Below are positions 63,656 through 64,000 of a stretch of DNA of 64,000 bases, in pieces; positions within the stretch are counted from its first letter, which is position 1, and every line of letters begins with the position of its first letter. The notes beneath the pieces are model-generated. The model had not been told where the DNA came from and made no database searches. It was given only the letters and a program-made list of their open reading frames with translations. This stretch comes from Rhizophagus clarus (lineage: Eukaryota > Glomeromycota > Glomeromycetes > Glomerales > Glomeraceae), in contig BLAL01000059.1 of the NCBI GenBank assembly GCA_015698045.1, forward strand, positions 625,001 through 689,000. Reading direction: 5' to 3'. The position numbers and the translations under genes are program-made.

Positions 63656-64000
63656 TCACGTTAGGATCAAGAGGAACAAGGGAAACTGCAACCTAAAATA
63701 AATAAAAGAAACGTTAAACTATTTCTTTAATATTCAAAAAATATCCCTCCCTCTCTCCTTACATTTCAAGTCCGGAGTCCAGCAATCTGAAAAAAATAAA
63801 GAAAGAAATGTTAGTAACGTTTCTTTAACATTAAAAAAAAATCACCACCCTTTCCAACTTACATTCCCAAGTCCGGTTCGTCCAAGAAGGCCGGCAACCT
63901 AAAAAAAATAAAGAAAGAAACATTAGTAACGTTTCTTTAATATTAAAAAAAAATCCCCCGCCCTTTCTAACTTACATTCCCAAGTCTGGTTCGTCTAAGA
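63656..64000 (-). CDS. 3' end of a gene made of tandem mini-exon/intron units (partial)
   Basis: Read on the minus strand, three units follow each other. They are a partial exon at the window edge (ends about 63976), a 36-nt exon (63863-63898) and a 24-nt exon (63763-63786), then a last exon (63656-63692) with TGA. Introns are about 70-77 nt, start GTAAG, end TAG or CAG, and one contains a perfect TACTAAC branch site. Mini-exon lengths are multiples of three, so the frame continues through all joins. The peptide is Leu/Asp/Pro-rich ('LPAFLDEPDLG', then 'LLDSGLE', then 'LQFPLFLLILT'). The edge exon differs from the 36-nt exon only at two synonymous sites over the visible part. The family is unknown. 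It could also be a non-coding tandem repeat with splice-like ends. Confidence 0.45.

Overview
This window looks like nuclear DNA of an early-diverging filamentous fungus, most likely an arbuscular mycorrhizal fungus of the Rhizophagus type. That is an inference from very high A+T content, long homopolymers, short GT-AG introns, frequent decayed transposon ORFs, and gene families that I recognise from such genomes. I saw no ribosomal RNA, tRNA or CRISPR array. The standard genetic code fits every intact gene.

Left part (1-10.1 kb): a decayed CACTA/Tnp2-like transposon (371-4049), a repeat-rich stretch with about 200-bp tandem units and a long foldback, one unrecognised four-exon gene (6174-7083), and 3 kb of AT-rich DNA. 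Then come two ordinary housekeeping genes: acetyl-CoA synthetase (+) and, convergent to it, an Nbp2/Skb5-like SH3 protein (-) whose model needs a 10-nt micro-exon.

Centre (14.7-37.9 kb): the main feature is an array of seven apparently intact minus-strand genes for a type II membrane, O-fucosyltransferase-like protein, plus two pseudogene copies. All intact copies have the same two-exon layout: a signal-anchor exon, then a catalytic exon. A plus-strand gene for a SigF-like/NTF2-like protein is intact only at 33251-33997, where it converges on one of these genes. Decayed relics of the same gene lie at the 3' side of five other copies. The duplicated unit was therefore probably a convergent pair, and one partner was then lost repeatedly. 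A Tc1/mariner relic and a chimeric, internally deleted copy mark rearrangement inside the array.

Right part (38.6-53.8 kb): an ordinary gene row. It holds an F-box protein, an NmrA-like NAD(P)-binding protein (five exons), a broken small secreted protein, a PARP/ADP-ribosyltransferase-like protein, CSN5 of the COP9 signalosome (nine exons), a membrane-anchored SET-domain protein, a small multi-pass membrane protein, and a cAMP-receptor/Git3-like GPCR.

Far right (53.8-64 kb): mostly gene-free, with decayed mobile-element ORFs. At the very edge is the 3' end of a minus-strand gene built from tandem mini-exon/intron units. Two partial exon copies there differ only at synonymous positions.

Coordinates of multi-exon genes span first to last coding base. 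Exon ends were read by eye from splice consensus and frame continuity.
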